From the NCBI GenBank assembly GCA_023388055.1, contig JAEWGW010000020.1, positions 124,001-188,000 on the forward strand: DNA of 64,000 nucleotides, in the 5' to 3' direction. Positions 17,753 through 26,222 of the stretch are shown piece after piece. The notes beneath the pieces were generated by a model. The model saw nothing but the letters and a program-made list of their open reading frames with translations. It made no database searches and was not told the DNA's origin. Positions within the stretch are counted from its first letter, which is position 1; the number at the start of each line of letters is the position of its first letter. This stretch comes from Bacillota bacterium (GTDB taxonomy: Bacteria > Bacillota > Bacilli > Paenibacillales > NBRC-103111). Position numbers and translations under genes: made by a program.

Positions 17753-20008
17753 TTAAGCCCCTTCCTGGCTCCGGTATTCCCCCGGTGTGGTGGAGGTTAC
17801 CTTCTTGAAGGCGCGGTTGAAGGAAATATAGTTGGTGTAGCCCACCCGGCTGGCAACCTCATGAATGGTCTCTCGGGTTTCCTTCAGCAGCTGCTGGGCA
17901 TGGCCGATCCGCACCTGTGCCAGGTAGTCCACGAAATTTTCGCCAAACTCATCCTTGAAGAGCCGGCTCAGATAGCTGGTGCTGATCTGGAACTGCTCGC
18001 TGATCAGGGATAAGGACATATTCGGATCCGAATAATGCTCCTCGATGTACCGCTTCACCTCCTGAATAACACCGTGATTGCTTTTGCTTTGGCGGAGCAT
18101 TCGGAGCTTCCGGGCATTATCGTCCAACAGCTTTTTGAAGTCGGCATGAAGCTCCTCCATGGTTTCGAAACGCTCCAGTGCATCATTCAAGCCTGGAGCC
18201 GCCTCCTGGCGCCAGATCTCCTGCATCTCCCCGGGCAGCTCCATCATTTCGCGGAACAGGTGGTAGACCAGATAATTCATGATGTTCATTAATTCATCTC
18301 TGGACAGCAGGCCGGTTTTCAGATCGCCGAACAGCGCCTCGAACTGCTCCTCCCACTGGGGGTCTCCCAGCCGGTATGTTTGAGCCAAGGAGCGGATGGT
18401 CTGCAGCCCTTTGTAGAGCTCCGCATCGGACTTCACACCAATATCCTTCTGACCGATGAACCGTCCCCGCCCCAGCACCGACTTGTACTTCATGGCCTCC
18501 ATGGCATCATCATAGGACCGGTAAATGTCGGATACCTCAGCCACGAAGCCGCCGGAGGACATGGTCACCGTGAAGGTCAGGTTGGCCTCCACCCACACGA
18601 TAAGCTCTTGGCCTACCTCCATAATGGTTTTGTCAAAATCCGGGCCTTGGGAGGTATCCGTGATGAGAAACAGCATCCCCATTTGTCCATTGGACAGCCA
18701 ATCCGGCCACACGGCCAGGCTGCGTTTGTGGCACAGCTCGCCCAGAGCATTCACCAATGCATACCGCAGCAATTCTTGGCTTTTGTGGGTATAAGCCTGG
18801 CTGAACTCGGTAAACCGGTCGATCTCCAGAAGCCCCACGGCAAGCTGGCGGAAATCCGGCTCCAGTCCGTATTTCGGCAGCTCCTGCCTCCACTCATCCC
18901 GTGTTACCGTCCGGCTCCCCTCCAGCAGCTCATGGAAAAAATGGCGCCGCTTGTAGATGATATCCTCCTTCTGCTGCTTCCGGTACTCGTCCGAGGCCTG
19001 GATAATTTCGCTCAGAGTGGATTCGATATACGAAAATTCATCATTTCCCGTTTTCTGCGCCGGGGAGGGCACCAGCTTGCCGGTCATGCTGCTGATCCGC
19101 TGCATCATGGTGGCTACAGGCTTATAATTGCGGCGGGAAACCAGCACCAGCCAGCCCAGTCCAACGGTAATGATGAGGATAACCATAACAATCCAGATAA
19201 ACGAGATTTTCAGCAGGATCTGCAGGAAGGAACCGCCAACCATCCCGCTGCGGATCTGCCAGCCCGTATAGGTGGACACCACCCGGGACAGCTCCTGCTT
19301 CTGGTTGGGGGGAATAAGCGCTGCTCCCTCCTCCGCCTGAAGCCCGTTTTCGGTGCCCAGCAGGAAACGGCCGTTGGCATCATACAGATGGATGAAGCTG
19401 ATTTCATTGCCGATCATGTCCCGCAGGAGATTCCGCAGGGCATCGGCGGACACATTCACCACCATAACCCCCTTCTCCCCGGTAATGAGGGGGATGCTGC
19501 GGATGAGGGTCACCACCATATGGGACACCTCCTGCGTCGGTCCTGCGTTCCTCGGCTCAGACCACCCGGTGGGCACAGGCCCGTTTACCGCACGCTCAAT
19601 AACACCCCGATCGGAGAATTGCTCCAGGGGACTGATGGATTGATGGCTCAGCACTACCTTGTCGGATAAACGGTACAAATAGAGGGAGTCGATCAGCGGG
19701 TTGGACAGCTTCAGCTGGATCAACCGGGTGGAGGCGTTGTGGGCGGCAATGTAGGGGTTGCCGGTATCGGAGAAAAAAGGCTCGAATTCATTGGAGATGA
19801 TCTCCCGGTTCATCATTTCGCTGATGGCGCGGAAGGAATAATCCAGGGATTGCACCGCCTGCCGGGAAAACACTTCATTGGCCTTGGCCGTCTCCTTCTG
19901 GGACAGCTCAGCGGAGCCAAAATAGAAAATAACCAGCAGCAGGCTGGGGACGATAATAAAAATCGGCATATACGAGATGAGCAAGCGGTTATACCAGCTG
20001 TGGTTCAA
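17753..20008 (-). CDS. Membrane-bound AraC-family sensor-regulator
   Basis: A 751-residue one-component regulator. A membrane segment at about 10-30 and a second at about 283-305 (FIWIVMVILIITVGLGWLVLV) bracket an extracytoplasmic sensor domain. A HAMP-like region follows, then a GGDEF-derived-looking middle part found in this YesN/AraC group, and an AraC-type double helix-turn-helix at the C-terminus (about 650-748: ISLISEQF..STSYLSRLFKDEFGENF, IHEVASRVGYTNYISFNRAFKK). Such proteins sense sugars at the membrane and activate the neighbouring importer operon. The start is TTG at 20008 with CAGGAGGGAG upstream; no ATG fits. It ends at its own strong terminator. The inducer is unknown; from neighbours a mannose- or uronate-containing oligosaccharide is plausible. 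Confidence 0.88.
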   Translation of the reverse strand: MNHSWYNRLLISYMPIFIIVPSLLLVIFYFGSAELSQKETAKANEVFSRQAVQSLDYSFRAISEMMNREIISNEFEPFFSDTGNPYIAAHNASTRLIQLKLSNPLIDSLYLYRLSDKVVLSHQSISPLEQFSDRGVIERAVNGPVPTGWSEPRNAGPTQEVSHMVVTLIRSIPLITGEKGVMVVNVSADALRNLLRDMIGNEISFIHLYDANGRFLLGTENGLQAEEGAALIPPNQKQELSRVVSTYTGWQIRSGMVGGSFLQILLKISFIWIVMVILIITVGLGWLVLVSRRNYKPVATMMQRISSMTGKLVPSPAQKTGNDEFSYIESTLSEIIQASDEYRKQQKEDIIYKRRHFFHELLEGSRTVTRDEWRQELPKYGLEPDFRQLAVGLLEIDRFTEFSQAYTHKSQELLRYALVNALGELCHKRSLAVWPDWLSNGQMGMLFLITDTSQGPDFDKTIMEVGQELIVWVEANLTFTVTMSSGGFVAEVSDIYRSYDDAMEAMKYKSVLGRGRFIGQKDIGVKSDAELYKGLQTIRSLAQTYRLGDPQWEEQFEALFGDLKTGLLSRDELMNIMNYLVYHLFREMMELPGEMQEIWRQEAAPGLNDALERFETMEELHADFKKLLDDNARKLRMLRQSKSNHGVIQEVKRYIEEHYSDPNMSLSLISEQFQISTSYLSRLFKDEFGENFVDYLAQVRIGHAQQLLKETRETIHEVASRVGYTNYISFNRAFKKVTSTTPGEYRSQEGA

Positions 20009-20101
20009 TGGGCTCCCTCCTGACTATCTCCACGTTGCCACAATGTTCATGAAAAATCAATCCCATTTTGCAAGCCGTTACATTTTCCCGGGAGAGCCCG
20101 A

Positions 20102-20143
20102 ATTTTGTCTTTAAGCGTCGCTGAATTCCGTTACAGCTTCTGC
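20102..20143 (-). repeat. Solo copy of the CTAACGG repeat family
   Basis: Read on the minus strand it is TGTAACGGAATTCAGCGACG followed by CTTAAAG, matching the units at 8235 and 8185 over about 25 bp. It lies in the 325-bp gap 20009-20333, upstream of the regulator gene. The remainder of that gap, apart from the promoter at 20268-20314, shows nothing recognisable. Confidence 0.6.
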
Positions 20144-20267
20144 CCATCTCCGCAGGCGGTGACACTCCTCCGACTTTTGTTTCAACTGTACCGCAATACC
20201 GGCAAGACTATGCGCTTTCGCTCTGGCTTTCGACATATCTGGGGAGACAATACCAGACTTTGGACAC

Positions 20268-20314
20268 TTGCAAATAAAATAACATCCCTTAAAATGATAC
20301 AGATAGTATCATTT
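20268..20314 (+). promoter_or_regulatory. Promoter with overlapping perfect palindromic operator
   Basis: TTGCAA (20268-20273) and TAAAAT (20290-20295) are spaced 16 bp. A perfect 9-bp inverted repeat, AAATGATAC (20292-20300) and GTATCATTT (20306-20314) with spacer AGATA, covers the -10 box and the probable start point. That position suits a repressor site. The cognate regulator is unknown and no regulator gene is adjacent except the MerR fusion at 22525-25188, whose own palindrome is different. Confidence 0.5.
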
Positions 20315-20333
20315 ATTATAAGGAGAGATGTTC

Positions 20334-21071
20334 ATGAAGCGAAAATGGCTTGCATTTATCCTCATGATTGCTTTAAGCATATCCCAGCTTCCAATGACTG
20401 CATCGGCTGATCCGGCACCATACCCCACAGCTACTGCCACCTATTACATGGAAGAATTTTGGCGGAACAATTACTGGGGAACCACCGAAAATAAATATGA
20501 TATAACCGACCGTCTGGAATTCGCTGCTGTTACTCCTGATGGTAATGTGTTTGTCAGTATTATTGGCGATACATTCCGGATCAGAAGTTCGAGCGGCAAG
20601 CCTACTATTTACGCCAAAGAGCTTACATATCAAACGGCGAAGCCCCGCGGTTCGTTACACTACGCGTTCACAACAGCATACATAACACCGGAGGGAGAGC
20701 TGAAAGATAAATCCGGAGAGGATGGGGTCTATACGTACCGATTCGTCGGCAATTACTCCGTGGAAACCATCATCCAAATCACCGGCTGGAAGGATGCCCT
20801 GCCTCCGTCAACAACGGCTAAAGCAGTCTGGCAAAAAGATTATAAGTACATTGAATTCTGGAGTTTAACGTTGGAGGCTAAAGATGATCATAGCGGTGTT
20901 AAGCTTACTGAATTCCGCATTAATGGCGGCGATTGGTTACCGTATACGGAGCCTGTTGCTATATTGACTCATGGCGAAACCATCTTGCTGGAATACCGCA
21001 GCACGGACAAGGATGGCAATGTTGAGCCGGTACGGAGCAAGCAGTTAACCCCGCCTGAATACCCATATTAA
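20334..21071 (+). CDS. Secreted orphan with C-terminal OmpL47-like beta domain
   Basis: A 245-residue protein not recognised as a named family. Residues 1-25 form a signal peptide (MKRKWLAFILMIALSISQLPMTASADP). The middle (30-165) is rich in aromatic and beta-forming residues. The C-terminal 60 residues, with KDDHSGVKLTEFRINGGDWLPYTEPV and LEYRSTDKDGNVEPV, resemble the OmpL47/Ig-like repeat found in many Gram-positive surface proteins, where each unit ends in a calcium-like D.DGN turn. The ATG at 20334 is 8 bp after AAGGAG; an in-frame ATG at 20328 is too close. It is probably free in the medium, as there is no anchor. The promoter carries a palindrome over the -10 box, so expression is likely regulated. 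Function unknown. Confidence 0.7.
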   Translation: MKRKWLAFILMIALSISQLPMTASADPAPYPTATATYYMEEFWRNNYWGTTENKYDITDRLEFAAVTPDGNVFVSIIGDTFRIRSSSGKPTIYAKELTYQTAKPRGSLHYAFTTAYITPEGELKDKSGEDGVYTYRFVGNYSVETIIQITGWKDALPPSTTAKAVWQKDYKYIEFWSLTLEAKDDHSGVKLTEFRINGGDWLPYTEPVAILTHGETILLEYRSTDKDGNVEPVRSKQLTPPEYPY

Positions 21072-21186
21072 AGACTACGGTTCCTTCTTTAAGGAAACCT
21101 CCACTTTTGGTATACTGGATAGATATTCGTGAGCAGCACTGCCAGCAAACCTGCGTGTTTGGTCCAGGAAGGAACCGTGAACGAAA

Positions 21187-22506
21187 ATGATCCAGCTGTT
21201 TGACAATGCACAATCCCAAAAGCTAAAACCCGCCGCCATGCTGAGTGCCTGGTGGCGATGGCTGTTTCTTGGCAGTGGAGTGGGCCTCTTGTCGGGCACC
21301 GCCTCCGCTTTTTTTCTGACGGCCTTAAGTTATGTAACCGATATGCGTCTCCGGCATGGATGGCTGCTATTCCTGCTGCCGCTTGGCGGGGCGCTGGTCA
21401 GCTTTCTCTATCTGAAGGTCGGCAAAACCAGCGGCCAAGGCAATAATCTGATCCTCGACCAAATCCAAAACGGCCAAGAAGCCGTTCCGCTGCGGATGGC
21501 TCCTTTGGTTCTGGCCGGGACCCTCATTACCCATCTCTTCGGCGGCTCAGCCGGACGGGAGGGAACCGCCGTGCAAATGGGTGGGAGCTTAGCCGACAGC
21601 TTCGGGCGGCTCCTGCGGGTGTCCCCGGCTACCCGTCGCATTCTTCTCATCTGCGGCATCAGCGGCGGCTTCGGCTCTGTCTTCGGCACACCCTTGGCGG
21701 GAACGGTCTTCAGCCTGGAGGTGCTGGCTATCGGCCTCATCTCCCATGAGGCGCTGCTTCCAGCCTTTGTCGCCAGCCTGGTGGGTCATCTGACCACCAC
21801 TGCCCTGTGGGGTGTGCCCCATCTGCATTACAGCATGGGTGCTATCCCGGAGCTTACGCTGGAGGTGGCCGGCAAGGTTGTTGTCGCTGCAGTCATATTC
21901 GGTCTGGTGAGTCTGATCTTCAGCGAGCTTACCCATTTTCTCAAGAAGTGGTCCGCCCGTCTGTTCGCCAATCCCATGCTGAAAAGCTTCGTCGGCGGTA
22001 TCGCTGTCATTCTGCTGGTCTATGCAGTGGGAACTCGGGATTACCTGGGACTGGGCATCCCGCTGATTCAGGATGCCTTCAGCGGCGGAGCTGCACTTTT
22101 CGCCTTTGCCTGGAAGCTGCTGTTTACCGCCGTTACCCTGGGCACAGGCTTCCAAGGGGGCGAGGTGACACCGCTGTTTGCCATAGGCGCCACCTTGGGA
22201 CAGAGCTTATCCGGGCTTCTGCAGCTGCCCGCTCCGTTTTTGGCCGGTCTTGGTTTTATCGCCGTTTTTTGCGGAGCCGCCAATACCCCCATCGCTTGTT
22301 TTATTATGGGCATTGAGCTGTTTGGTTCACAGGGCGCCCTGTATATGTTCATGGTCTGCCTCATCAGCTATCTGGTGTCCGGCCACACGGGAATCTATAC
22401 CTCCCAGCGTATCGGCAGCGCCAAGTTCCCGTTGGAGCTGACACCCGGTGCCACCTTGGGCCAGATGACCGGCATGCTGCGTGTCCGGAAACGGAAGAAG
22501 GACTAA
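21187..22506 (+). CDS. CLC-family anion transporter, possibly fluoride type
   Basis: A 439-residue membrane protein with the CLC signature sequence elements: GGSAGREGTAVQMGGSLAD (equivalent of GREGP, containing the gating Glu, about residues 119-137), GGFGSVFGTPLAGTVFSLEV, and GFQGGEVTPLFAIGATLGQ (equivalent of GxFxP). The usual first motif GSGIP is replaced by GQGNN (TSGQGNNLILDQI, about residue 80-90), and the GREG motif has Thr in place of Pro. The CLC-F fluoride/proton antiporters also lack the chloride-coordinating serine of GSGIP, so a fluoride function is possible, though this is inference. The ATG is the first in frame (TGA just upstream); the ribosome site (AAGGAA) is weak and distant. 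It converges on the MerR gene with only 18 bp between stops. Confidence 0.85.
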   Translation: MIQLFDNAQSQKLKPAAMLSAWWRWLFLGSGVGLLSGTASAFFLTALSYVTDMRLRHGWLLFLLPLGGALVSFLYLKVGKTSGQGNNLILDQIQNGQEAVPLRMAPLVLAGTLITHLFGGSAGREGTAVQMGGSLADSFGRLLRVSPATRRILLICGISGGFGSVFGTPLAGTVFSLEVLAIGLISHEALLPAFVASLVGHLTTTALWGVPHLHYSMGAIPELTLEVAGKVVVAAVIFGLVSLIFSELTHFLKKWSARLFANPMLKSFVGGIAVILLVYAVGTRDYLGLGIPLIQDAFSGGAALFAFAWKLLFTAVTLGTGFQGGEVTPLFAIGATLGQSLSGLLQLPAPFLAGLGFIAVFCGAANTPIACFIMGIELFGSQGALYMFMVCLISYLVSGHTGIYTSQRIGSAKFPLELTPGATLGQMTGMLRVRKRKKD

Positions 22507-22524
22507 GGCCTCTAATCCGTTCTT

Positions 22525-25188
22525 CTACGGTGCCAAATGAGCATTCAGGATATCGGTCACACGGGACATACAGTCGGCACACTCCCGGATCTTGTCCGCG
22601 ATAGCTTTGCGTTTATCAATATGAGTCAAAGCCTCCAGCGTCACATTAAAGCCGCCGCCAAGGGATTCCAAACATTCGCCTTGGTATTTCGTCGGGCCAT
22701 CGCCTCCGTTCCATAGGAGAGCAAGCTGTTTGTATTGCTGGATGATCTCTGCAAGAAAGGCCATGTCCGGGTTTTTCTCCAAGGCCCGTTCGAGAAATGT
22801 GCGGCAGCTGCCATTGGTTGCCAGATTGCATACATAAATTTTGTACATGGCCCAGTCATCAAACACTTCCGGCTGCATTCCTTCAAACCGGCCTTTCTCA
22901 ATTTCGTCTGCCCAACAACGGAAAGCCTCGGCGCCAAAGCAGAATTCCTTGGTTTGGACGGACAATAGTCGCGGCATATCCAGGATGACCTTCCGGTAAA
23001 TATTGCCAAGCTCTGGTTGATTCTGCTTTTCGCCTACAAAACACCATCCAAATCCCAGCAAATCTGTCCACTCATTGGATGCCGCTCCAAAACGTTCAGG
23101 GGATGCAAAAACCTTTTCAAAGGGAATACGCTCAGGTTCGGGCTTGTCTGCCGTCAGATAAAGCAGGGTTTTGCCATAATCCTCATAGCCGACAAAAACG
23201 CCCCATTCATAAAAATACCGGATCACAGGTTTGCCCTTGTCAATACACGCCATCAGCGTTTGCAGATACATCTCAGGGTTCGCCTTTACATCCTTTTGGG
23301 GAACGAACGTGCTGGCATAGCCGCATGCAGCAAATATACCCTCGATGAACCTCCCCTTTTCCCCGCTGCCCACCTGATAATCCGTTGCGCCATCCCCCCG
23401 GAAGCGGTCATGGGCATAAACCTGGGCCAAATTATCCCCCGTCAGCCCGGAAAAAAACCAATAATCGTAATCGGGCTCTCCGAGACATTCCATCACATAT
23501 CTCGCACAACCGTTAAACCAATAGTTCTCCCCGTCATGCATGGTGATCAACGGATGGATGTTAGGCAAAAGATTGTTGCTTTGTTTGGTAATCATGGTAA
23601 GCTCTCCTCCTTTTATTTTCGGTTTAAAGGGTTGCTTCAGCTGCGATACCCGGACAGAGCGGAAATACCGTTTCCCGTTGCCGTTCGAGCCGAGCAGAAC
23701 AGGATGTGCCGGCTGCATCAGCAGATCCGTTGTCATATAGGGAAAATCCACACCGCAATACCTTGTTTCACCGTTAATTATCACAGCAAAATGCTTTTCG
23801 CCGATGATCCAAGTCAGATGATTGTATACATCCGGTTTGATGCTGCCCAGCTTAGGGAATACAAAATAGTCACCAAAAACCGGCTGATTGAAGCTGATAG
23901 CCTGCTTGGAAAGCACGCTTTCTGAGTTGTTCTCCATGTTGATCCCGTATACATGGCTGCCGTGATAAAAGCGGATGCTGCCTTCATCACTTCCATGGGC
24001 AAACCTGCTGCTGGCTTCATCCACACGGAACTCCATATCAACACGGAAAGGGATTCTCACCTCAATCCCTGTAGATAACAGGCGTTTATCGATATAGGCG
24101 ATGTACTCCGCTTCTCCCCATTCGGTCATGCGGTAATGCGGGTTAAATATCGGGATCAATTGATCCATCGGAATGTCCCGCCCCCACAAAACAGGGTTTG
24201 CCTCTTCAATCTCAGTGGGAGAAATATCTGCCGCCCGACGGTTCGGGACGTAGAGGGCAGCATTTGGTACCCGGCTTTTGACGGGCAGGAACAAATCGAC
24301 CTTCTCCCTTTGGGCATCCGGTGAAATAATTGATTCAACAAGGGGTTCTTGCCGCAGCTTCCCATCGTGCATGTAGTCCACTTCATAATAGGCATTGCCG
24401 TCAAAATACCGGATCATTCCCCGGAAGGCTGTGTTCAAATCATCATCCAGGTATACGCTTCCAACAGCAAAGAGCCCTCCGTGAAACGTGTCGTCCATAT
24501 AAGGGCTGTCATTGATGAAGCTATCGGGAATTGCACGGATAACAATGGTTTGATATGTATCGTCCTGATATTCAAAGAGCATATGCTGTCCGGGTTTTGC
24601 GGCTGGAATGCCCTTTTGGATCAGCCAATCCCAGAATCCGTCAACATCGGAAATCTCCGATTCTCTATGAAGGGAGGACAAAACCCGCATGGGCGTCAAT
24701 TCCACAATCCGCACATCAACCGGTTTTTCAAGCCTTTCGCTGACATCGGATAATTGCTCATAGGTTAGGGGGGTGATTTTTTCAACATTTTTCAATTGTT
24801 TGTCCATTTCTTCATACAACAACGGCAGGACGGATATTTGCTTAATTCCGTTTCGGATCATGGTCTGCAAAAATTCGTTAACAATCTGTTTAAGCTCAGA
24901 AAGTGCGATCACTTCCTCTTCAATCGCTTTAATCCGGTTCACAAAGGTTTCCACAACTACCCCCATGTCCTGGCTTTGGTATATTCGCAAAATGTCTTTA
25001 ATGGGGATTTGCAGCTTGCGCAGGATTACAATCTGCTTGAGACGCTCCACGGCTTCCGGCGCATAAAACCGGTATTTCTCATTTTCCGGGCGCACGCTTT
25101 CGATCAGGCCAGCCTGCTCGTAATAACGCAGTGTACGGGATGAAAGCCCGAGCTGTTGCGACAGCTGGGTGATCTTGACAAGCTCCAT
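22525..25188 (-). CDS. MerR-type regulator fused to a large C-terminal effector-like domain
   Basis: An 887-residue protein. Residues 1-75 are a MerR DNA-binding domain (ITQLSQQLGLSSRTLRYYEQAGLIESVR, winged helix to KDILRIY), followed by a coiled coil (about 80-120) as dimer helix. Residues 125-270 look like a GyrI/SOUL-type ligand-binding fold, and 320-525 a jelly-roll-like region. From residue 532 (MITKQSNNLLPNIHPLITMH) a 356-residue part follows that looks like an independent cytoplasmic domain related to BtrH/C39-like proteins (FNGCARYVMECLG with a possible catalytic Cys). An excellent ribosome site lies inside the gene before residue 532, see 23593. The ATG at 25188 has GAGGAGGTGG upstream and the promoter is MerR-type. 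The ligand is unknown. Either a true fusion or two genes joined by loss of a stop codon. Confidence 0.75.
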   Translation of the reverse strand: MELVKITQLSQQLGLSSRTLRYYEQAGLIESVRPENEKYRFYAPEAVERLKQIVILRKLQIPIKDILRIYQSQDMGVVVETFVNRIKAIEEEVIALSELKQIVNEFLQTMIRNGIKQISVLPLLYEEMDKQLKNVEKITPLTYEQLSDVSERLEKPVDVRIVELTPMRVLSSLHRESEISDVDGFWDWLIQKGIPAAKPGQHMLFEYQDDTYQTIVIRAIPDSFINDSPYMDDTFHGGLFAVGSVYLDDDLNTAFRGMIRYFDGNAYYEVDYMHDGKLRQEPLVESIISPDAQREKVDLFLPVKSRVPNAALYVPNRRAADISPTEIEEANPVLWGRDIPMDQLIPIFNPHYRMTEWGEAEYIAYIDKRLLSTGIEVRIPFRVDMEFRVDEASSRFAHGSDEGSIRFYHGSHVYGINMENNSESVLSKQAISFNQPVFGDYFVFPKLGSIKPDVYNHLTWIIGEKHFAVIINGETRYCGVDFPYMTTDLLMQPAHPVLLGSNGNGKRYFRSVRVSQLKQPFKPKIKGGELTMITKQSNNLLPNIHPLITMHDGENYWFNGCARYVMECLGEPDYDYWFFSGLTGDNLAQVYAHDRFRGDGATDYQVGSGEKGRFIEGIFAACGYASTFVPQKDVKANPEMYLQTLMACIDKGKPVIRYFYEWGVFVGYEDYGKTLLYLTADKPEPERIPFEKVFASPERFGAASNEWTDLLGFGWCFVGEKQNQPELGNIYRKVILDMPRLLSVQTKEFCFGAEAFRCWADEIEKGRFEGMQPEVFDDWAMYKIYVCNLATNGSCRTFLERALEKNPDMAFLAEIIQQYKQLALLWNGGDGPTKYQGECLESLGGGFNVTLEALTHIDKRKAIADKIRECADCMSRVTDILNAHLAP
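23593..23612 (-). promoter_or_regulatory. Internal ribosome binding site and ATG within the MerR fusion gene
   Basis: The minus strand reads AAAAGGAGGAGAGCTTACC then ATG (start at 23595), in frame with the MerR gene. The Shine-Dalgarno core AAGGAGG (23612-23606) is perfect, spaced 10 nt from the ATG. Translation from here would give a 356-residue protein (22525-23595) lacking the DNA-binding part. In the fused frame these bases encode KGGEL. Confidence 0.55.
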
Positions 25189-25215
25189 CTTCAGTCCACC
25201 TCCTCGATAATCAAA

Positions 25216-25246
25216 ATAATACCACTTGACGCTGCGTCAAAGTCAA
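25216..25246 (-). promoter_or_regulatory. MerR-type promoter with 19-bp spacer and palindromic operator
   Basis: On the minus strand, -35 TTGACT (25246-25241) and -10 TATTAT (25221-25216) are separated by exactly 19 bp. The spacer contains the perfect palindrome TTGACGC-N-GCGTCAA (25226-25240). A long 19-20 bp spacer holding a dyad is the hallmark of MerR-family targets, where the regulator untwists DNA to align the boxes. The regulator gene starts 28 bp downstream of the -10 box, so this is probably autoregulation. Confidence 0.85.
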
Positions 25247-25309
25247 TGACTCCTCAGCATACAAAAACAGACAGCACGATCTGCTGCCTGCTTTTGCTCC
25301 ACGATTCTG

Positions 25310-26146
25310 CTAAATTGGCAAACGGTAATACGGAAGCGTCACAGTCGGTACAAACCCCAGCTTCTGTGCGAGACGGTATGAGGCATCGTTCTCCAGGCGG
25401 CAGGACCACACGGGCTCCAGGCCGTGCTCCAGGCAATAATCGATCAGGGCCGAGCATACAGCAAAGGCATACCCCCTGCCACGGAACCCCTCCGAGGCTT
25501 CGATTCCGATCTCCAGCTTCGTTTCGTTACGGAAAGCAGAGAAGGCCGTTGCCGCCGGTTCGCCGCCGTTCAGCGCTGTGTAGCCAACTCCCTCGTTGAC
25601 GAACTGCTCCGCATTCCGGAAATAAAAGCGGGGCACAACCGCCCCCGGCTGACGGTGGAACAAGTCTCCGGTGGTCCGCACAATGTCGTGCTCCCGGTGC
25701 AGATGTTTTTGTTTGGCCTCAGCATATTTGTCCGGATTAAAACGGAAGTTCACCCGGGTATTCTTCCAGATTGCCTTCTCCCCATCCTCCGGCAGTCCGG
25801 CTTCCGCCAATGATGCTTGATGGATTTGCATAACCGAACCCACCACACTGTCCCATCCGGCCTCCGGCTCCGTCTGAAGCCATTCCGGCTTGGAACGGCT
25901 GCCATCCGCGTTGGTCAGACGTTGGGCCAGCTCCGCCTCAAATTCGCTGCTGCCCTTCTTCCCGAACAACATCGCCATTCCATAAGGATGAGCTACATAG
26001 AAGGCCTCCGGCTCTGTTTCCCGGTCCGCATAAACCTCTCCCTCCACACATTCCCGAAGCACACTTTGCACGAACATCGTATTAATCGGAAGACGGCGTA
26101 GCGCCTCCTCCGCCTTCCCATAGTTCTTCCTTGCCAACCTGATCAC
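25310..26146 (-). CDS. GNAT family N-acetyltransferase
   Basis: A 278-residue protein. The C-terminal 110 residues carry the GNAT acetyl-CoA-binding signature (IGIEASEGFRGRGYAFAVCSALIDYCLEHG, with the R/Q-x-x-G-x-G/A loop as FRGRGYA) and the terminal ENDASYRLAQKLGF helix-strand typical of the fold. The N-terminal half (1-150) is variable and probably recognises the acceptor substrate, which cannot be predicted. Three possible starts lie close together (TTG, TTG, GTG); the GTG at 26146 is 9 nt from GGGAGG and is preferred. It is 77 bp downstream of ileS on the same strand and may be read through from it. Confidence 0.8.
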   Translation of the reverse strand: MIRLARKNYGKAEEALRRLPINTMFVQSVLRECVEGEVYADRETEPEAFYVAHPYGMAMLFGKKGSSEFEAELAQRLTNADGSRSKPEWLQTEPEAGWDSVVGSVMQIHQASLAEAGLPEDGEKAIWKNTRVNFRFNPDKYAEAKQKHLHREHDIVRTTGDLFHRQPGAVVPRFYFRNAEQFVNEGVGYTALNGGEPAATAFSAFRNETKLEIGIEASEGFRGRGYAFAVCSALIDYCLEHGLEPVWSCRLENDASYRLAQKLGFVPTVTLPYYRLPI

Positions 26147-26222
26147 CGACAACAACCTCCCGCCACCGATTCTATCTAGTTTCTCTTGGAGAAGCTATTT
26201 TACAGCCTCTCAAAATGGAAGT

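Noticed and set aside
21072..21186. Fluoride riboswitch upstream of the CLC gene
   Set aside because: The conserved core segments of the crcB motif are absent; only a weak TATACT box (21111-21116) is visible.
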